The notes under the pieces were generated by a model that worked only from the letters and a program-made list of their open reading frames with translations, did not search any database and had not been told where the DNA came from. A DNA stretch of 64,000 nucleotides. Origin: Hyalomma asiaticum (Eukaryota > Arthropoda > Arachnida > Ixodida > Ixodidae). The stretch lies in NCBI GenBank assembly GCA_013339685.2, contig CM023481.1, positions 118,217,454 through 118,281,453 of the forward strand, read 5' to 3'. Of this stretch, positions 59,798 to 64,000 are shown piece after piece (the first letter of the stretch is position 1; every line of letters begins with the position of its first letter). Both the position numbers and the translations under genes were made by a program.

Positions 59798-61145
59798 GTG
59801 CAATTTTTATTAGGGCCAAGCAATTCATACTAGTTGTGGAGTTGGGGCTCCACACATCAACAAGCACATGTTGTTTACACTGAATGTCTTAATTCTTAAA
59901 TTATGACTTTTCTATTTGAGCTAGTATTCCTTATGTGTAAAAAAATTAGCTGAGAAGGCAGGTTCTTCCAAAACTTTTGAAGTTTTGACAATTTGGCTTC
60001 TTGTAAAACTCCAAGATGCAGAACTAGATGCTCCAAAATCTCCCAATCTGCACATTTTTCTTTTCTCTAAAGTTCTCAAACGAGAAAATTCTGCTGCTTT
60101 AAAAAAACACCAAATGATCACAAATCCTAAATACCAGCATCACTGGTAGTGTTGTTCATTATCAATGCTGATTGTTTGGAAAGTATTCACGAACACTGTT
60201 GTACTTTTTGTATGTGCTGATTTGTGGTGCTTTTCCTCATTAACAGAGTGATACCTTTTTCTTCTGTTTTTTTTTTCTTTTGCAGTGTGAAATCTGTCCT
60301 GTTGCATGTTTGCCCACCTGGAGGTCGAGTACCTCTTTCTCCTGCATGTGCCTATCCTCTTCCTGCCTTCGGCATGTTCAGCTGCTGCTTTGACTGCATT
60401 TTGTTGCTCGCCGTACCATGTGTGGACGTAGAACAGTCTGGCTAAGCCATTTCTGCATTGGAGATAGCAATATACAGTTCAACCTAAACATAGGCGTGGT
60501 CAGGGTTCTCCATCCGGGAAGGGAGAAGCCGGGGGAGGGGTGCAAAGGTTCACTGCAGTACCCCCACCTCATCCTCACCCCCGGCCACTGAGGCCATTTT
60601 GTTCAAAATGCAATGCAATGTAAAGGTAAGGGACAGATTTAGTGCCGCCCATCAGGTGATTAGGGGGGTGGCCGACCCCATGCCCACCCCCTGTGCACAC
60701 CTATAGACCTCAATATAATGTAGTTTCACAAAATTTTCTATGTAACAGAGTGTAAAAGTATAGCTCTTGTAGTGTTAGCTGCACTGGCCGAGCTGGAGCA
60801 GTTTTGCGTGCACGTCCGAGAGCTGTACTGCATATGCGCGAGGAGCACTGATGTCACACAGCTGGCGCACCGGAGCCACCGCCTCCGCGCACGCCTCGCC
60901 AGTGTGCGCATTCGAGAGGAGTGACGTCATAGCCGCGGCAGACGTACTGGCGCCGGCGCACGTGCAGCTGTGTGCCTCCGTTGTTCAGTCACCGTCTGAC
61001 ACTGCGCCAGAGCTGCTTGATAGCGCCTCTCAATTGGCGCGCATGCGGCGGCTTATCAGTGGGGGTATGCATACAGCGAGGAGGAGGAGGAGGAGGAGGA
61101 AAAGAAAAGAGTTGCACCATCTCCCGCTAAAGGGGACCATGAGGT
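59798..61145. other. Unassigned sequence with GAG repeat
   Basis: No gene can be supported. A pyrimidine run and ttttgcag near 60264-60284 look like an acceptor, but the following frame is not GCC2-like. 60780-61140 is GC-rich, with a GAG-type microsatellite (61077-61100). Confidence 0.45.
61077..61100. repeat. GAG microsatellite
   Basis: About eight gag/agg units in a row in a GC-rich region; not part of a supported gene. Confidence 0.9.
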
Positions 61146-61467
61146 GATGCGAAGCAGCACGGGGGGTGCACACCGCGTTTGCATCGGTTTGACTAGGTGT
61201 TTCCGTTAATGTTAGCTGGAGGAGGAGAATCGCGCTTGTAAAGAGAGACTTTGGTTTGATAACAATCTGACTGAGGTCGGTAGCATGCGCAACGAACGCC
61301 AACAGAACGCGATCGTGCAAATGCTCCGGCGCGAGTTTACCGACGAGTTGTCGGAGAGGGGGAGTGGAGAGGAAGTGTGTGGAGAGGGTTTGCACATGCG
61401 CAGTAAGGGTGGTCACGCTGCACACCACCACCACCAGATTGAACTCCGCCATAAGCTGCTTCGCATC
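61146..61467. mobile_element. MITE with GATGCGAAGCAGC inverted ends
   Basis: GATGCGAAGCAGC at 61146-61158 and the exact complement at 61455-61467 enclose 322 bp of GC-rich sequence. The end shares GCGAAGC with the MITE family at 10966 and 34709. Confidence 0.7.
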
Positions 61468-61954
61468 TAAAACGGAAGGACAGGGAGGTTAGCCAGTTGT
61501 CAGACCGGCTGGCTGGCGTTTGCCAGTGTGGTATAGCCATGGAGAAGGAGAGAGCCGTCTTTGTGGCAATAGAGAAGCAACCTGACATTGAGCAAAAATA
61601 AATGCGCATGTGTCACATAATGCGTTTACCGTGTTGTGTCATTGAAGCAGCAGTAAGCATGATAGTCAACCTAATCCTAGACAACCAGGAAAGCTAAGAA
61701 TAATCAGCTGAACCTTAGCTAACGCTACTTATATCCTGGCATAGCCGAGCTAAGCCACTGCAAAGTTTTTAACATTAATGCCCATAAGGCCCATATATTT
61801 TTAATATCAGCATAACAAAGCATGATTATCCATGATTTCAACGCACAGTTGAGCTCCTTTGTAGGAGAAACTGACACAAGTAACATCATTTACTCACGTG
61901 GTTGGCTGCCCTGTTTCTTCTATTAGTTGGACCTCCTTTGTAACAGGCATGCCG

Positions 61955-62210
61955 CTGATGACAATTGGTTATAAAGGGGAAAAAAATAAATACCCTTTAA
62001 TTTTGGTCAGCAGCCTTCCTTGCAACAGATACTTTAACTCGGAATGCAGTGTTGTTTCTGCTAACTGTAGTTAATTCATTGTAAAAGCAAAGAGAAATGA
62101 TAACCAAGTAGTGCGAGAAAGTTGTGGTGGAGAAAACATGAATTATGTTCTTAGTGACCCGGTCCATCAAGTAAATGATCTCACATTAAGGCAGATGATA
62201 CCCTTTGCAA
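61955..62210. repeat. Dispersed repeat shared with 1853-2110
   Basis: Same order of words as at 1853: ggttataa, attttggtcagcag, ttgcaacaga, ggaatgcag. Confidence 0.55.
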
Positions 62211-63530
62211 CAGGCTGTAGCCTTCCTTTATGGTCAATGTCATTGTAGTGTGCCCATATCGCAATAAGAGTTGATCAGAAAATGAAAATATGAAACTCTG
62301 CTTATAAGACACTGCCCATAGAAGGAACAGAAACTTCTCCGAGGAGGGTGTCTCTTAAGGGGCTCAGCTGTATAACAAAGTTTCACTGCTACCACAAAGG
62401 AATACTGAGGGGATAAAAATGAAACTATTGTTGGTTCCAGTGGTTAGATGGTTGTTAAATGGCATGATTTTTTCCCTTTCTTTTCTTTTTTTTCAGCATG
62501 TTTTAAATTGTGCACTTTGTGACAGAGCACAGCTAGAACAGCATCTCTTTGTAGTTTGAGGCTAGAAAAGAGGGAAAGACGAAAGATAGTGCAGAGCAGA
62601 AAGGAGAGGCCTCCTTATCAACATGAGTACACACACTTCCACCTGCCAGGTTATGGTACCTCTCTCCGCTTTAGAAAAAGCAGTCGGTGCTCAGCAGCAC
62701 TGGGAATACAACCCAGTATCTGTAGCGCCTTACTGCAGTAGCTGGGAGGCAGGGGCACACTTGAATACTGTTCTCCTTGCTGCAGGAGCAGATAAGAGAG
62801 CTGGCAGATGTACAGGCACTCTAGCACATCGTGATGTGCACTTTATGTTAATCAGTGTACAGTTCTGTATTTTGCACTGTGTTCGCTTTGCTTCAGTGCC
62901 CAATTTGATTTTATTTCTTCTTTTTCTTTTTTTGCTGTTGTCAGAATGCAAGCTTGAGTAGCTGTAGAAGTGGCAGTATGAAACGTTAACCCTCTTACTG
63001 AACTTACACAATTTGTAAGTTGACCTGTTTCATTCAAAACTTGGAATGCTAAGTTGGAGGGTCAGCTTAACTCAAACTAAGCTTGTGACTCATAGTATAT
63101 GGTTAACTTGTATGCTTGTTCGGAAGTTATTTTTCCTCTGTTAAGGCAAACGCCATAAAGGGACCGACAACTGAAACTGCGGTTAAATGAAACGTGGCGT
63201 AGCCTGGCGGTGAAGCCTTGTTACTGCTTTTACTGCTTTCTGGAGTCTATGAATTGCCGCACGTCGCCTGCTGCTGTTCATACAACCATAACTCAGTCTT
63301 AAAATTGCAGTCAATACATGAAAACACACCCCAGTCTTATTACTCACTTTCTATGCAGCAAAAGGAGTTGACGCTGACAAGCGTCACTGCCCTCACGGCA
63401 ACCGAAATATGCTTTTAACCACGGTGCATGCAGGCAGCGTCTTCCAGGTGTTGCACACACACGCTCTGTCGGAGCAGAACCCGGTGCAAACACACATGAC
63501 AGCTATCAGCCACTGTTTGCAACATGTACA
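62211..63530. other. Unassigned sequence with splice-like sites
   Basis: Strong acceptor-like tracts end near 62496, 62785 and 62945, but the frames that follow are short and lack GCC2 similarity. A partial foldback-MITE end (ttacacaatttgtaagttgac) is at about 63003-63023. Nothing else recognised. Confidence 0.4.
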
Positions 63531-63531
63531 G

Positions 63532-64000
63532 TTAAACCTGGATATAATGAAATTGACAAATTCCCAGAAAACTTCGTTATAAAGAGGATTTCGTTATATG
63601 CAGGTTCGGCACGAACGTTCGAAAAAGAAATGCTTAAGTAAGCAAAAAGGTAACACGCTGCAGAACTCACCAAAACATTTATTTTGGGTGAAAAAACGTT
63701 TACAGCTGAGACAACTTATGTAGCAGCTTATAGTGAAGAACCGGCTATAATTCGGTTTTTTCTGACCTCTGTTTGCCCTCCCGCAGAACTTAGTGTATAT
63801 GCATACCGCTTATTGTGCAGACCCCCCTCCCCCGAGATGAAGGACCGGTTATAGTGCAGCTGCCAGGAAATCCCGCGGACAATGGAGGTAGCCAGTTGGC
63901 TTCACAATGGAAGTGTGACGCTCGAAAAGAGCGCAGCGAATCGCCGTGAAGGAGGAAGGAGCGCGGAACGAACGAACAATGAGCGGAGGGAAGAAAAAAA
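63532..64000 (+). mobile_element. Tigger/pogo element, left end, cut by window edge
   Basis: It begins CAGTTAAACCTGGATATAAT after TA, and matches 10842 onward without the nested MITE present there. The match continues with gagcgcagcgaatcgccgtg near 63930. The right end is beyond the window. Confidence 0.85.

Noticed and set aside
60285..60445. Exon after the strong acceptor ttttttcttttgcag
   Set aside because: Frames after it are short, cysteine- and proline-rich, and unlike GCC2; no donor with a matching phase was found.
62498..62558. Short exon after ttttcttttttttcag
   Set aside because: It gives about 20 residues without coiled-coil or GRIP similarity before a stop, and there is no supported donor.

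Overview
This window is eukaryotic nuclear DNA, most likely from a hard tick (Ixodidae). Evidence: spliced exons with large introns, several tRNA-derived SINEs of the tick Ruka type (best copies near 6.24, 28.8 and 39.2 kb), and a dense, nested transposable-element load typical of metastriate ticks. The species cannot be told from the sequence alone.

The only host gene I can support is on the + strand and spans nearly the whole window. Seven coding exons (1389-1556, 19349-22472, 22538-22627, 29672-29860, 40754-40954, 45990-46152, 52765-52943) join in a consistent reading phase. They encode about 1,370 residues of almost continuous coiled coil. The exon at 45990 carries NLEIADYERTVAELN, very close to NMEIADYERLMKELN of vertebrate GCC2 (GCC185), and the end of the large exon carries a second GCC2-like basic motif. 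I therefore call it the GCC2 orthologue, a trans-Golgi tethering golgin. Its start and its C-terminal GRIP domain lie outside the window. The 3.1-kb exon holds one apparent +1 frame break near 20.18 kb, and the first exon has a GC rather than GT splice donor.

Everything else is intron filled with mobile DNA. 1.6-19.3 kb: a degraded CR1/Jockey-like LINE on the minus strand, split by a TTAA-flanked element and a 2.4-kb hAT-like element (which carries a Ruka SINE); a plus-strand LINE 3' end; a Tigger/pogo cluster; a TTAA element; a 294-bp degenerate copy of part of the large GCC2 exon; and a hAT element with a perfect 8-bp target duplication enclosing a minisatellite. 22.6-29.7 kb: a 3.2-kb element with perfect 18-bp inverted ends, further TTAA elements, and a Ruka SINE. 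29.9-40.7 kb: a dead Ty3/gypsy retrotransposon on the minus strand, TTAA elements, and foldback repeats. 41.6-45.55 kb: a recent tandem duplication of about 1.97 kb. 46.2-52.7 kb: a second tRNA-derived SINE family, a LINE endonuclease scrap, and an RTE-type LINE with its GAT tail. 54.7-59.8 kb: a complete Tc1/mariner transposon whose DD34E transposase gene contains a 406-bp intron, then a complete-ended but broken piggyBac. 60-64 kb: MITEs and the left end of another Tigger element.

I found no bacterial-type defence or biosynthetic system. The most notable observations are the exon copy in the upstream intron, the intron-bearing Tc1 transposase, the number of TTAA-flanked nonautonomous elements, and the set of short perfect foldbacks.
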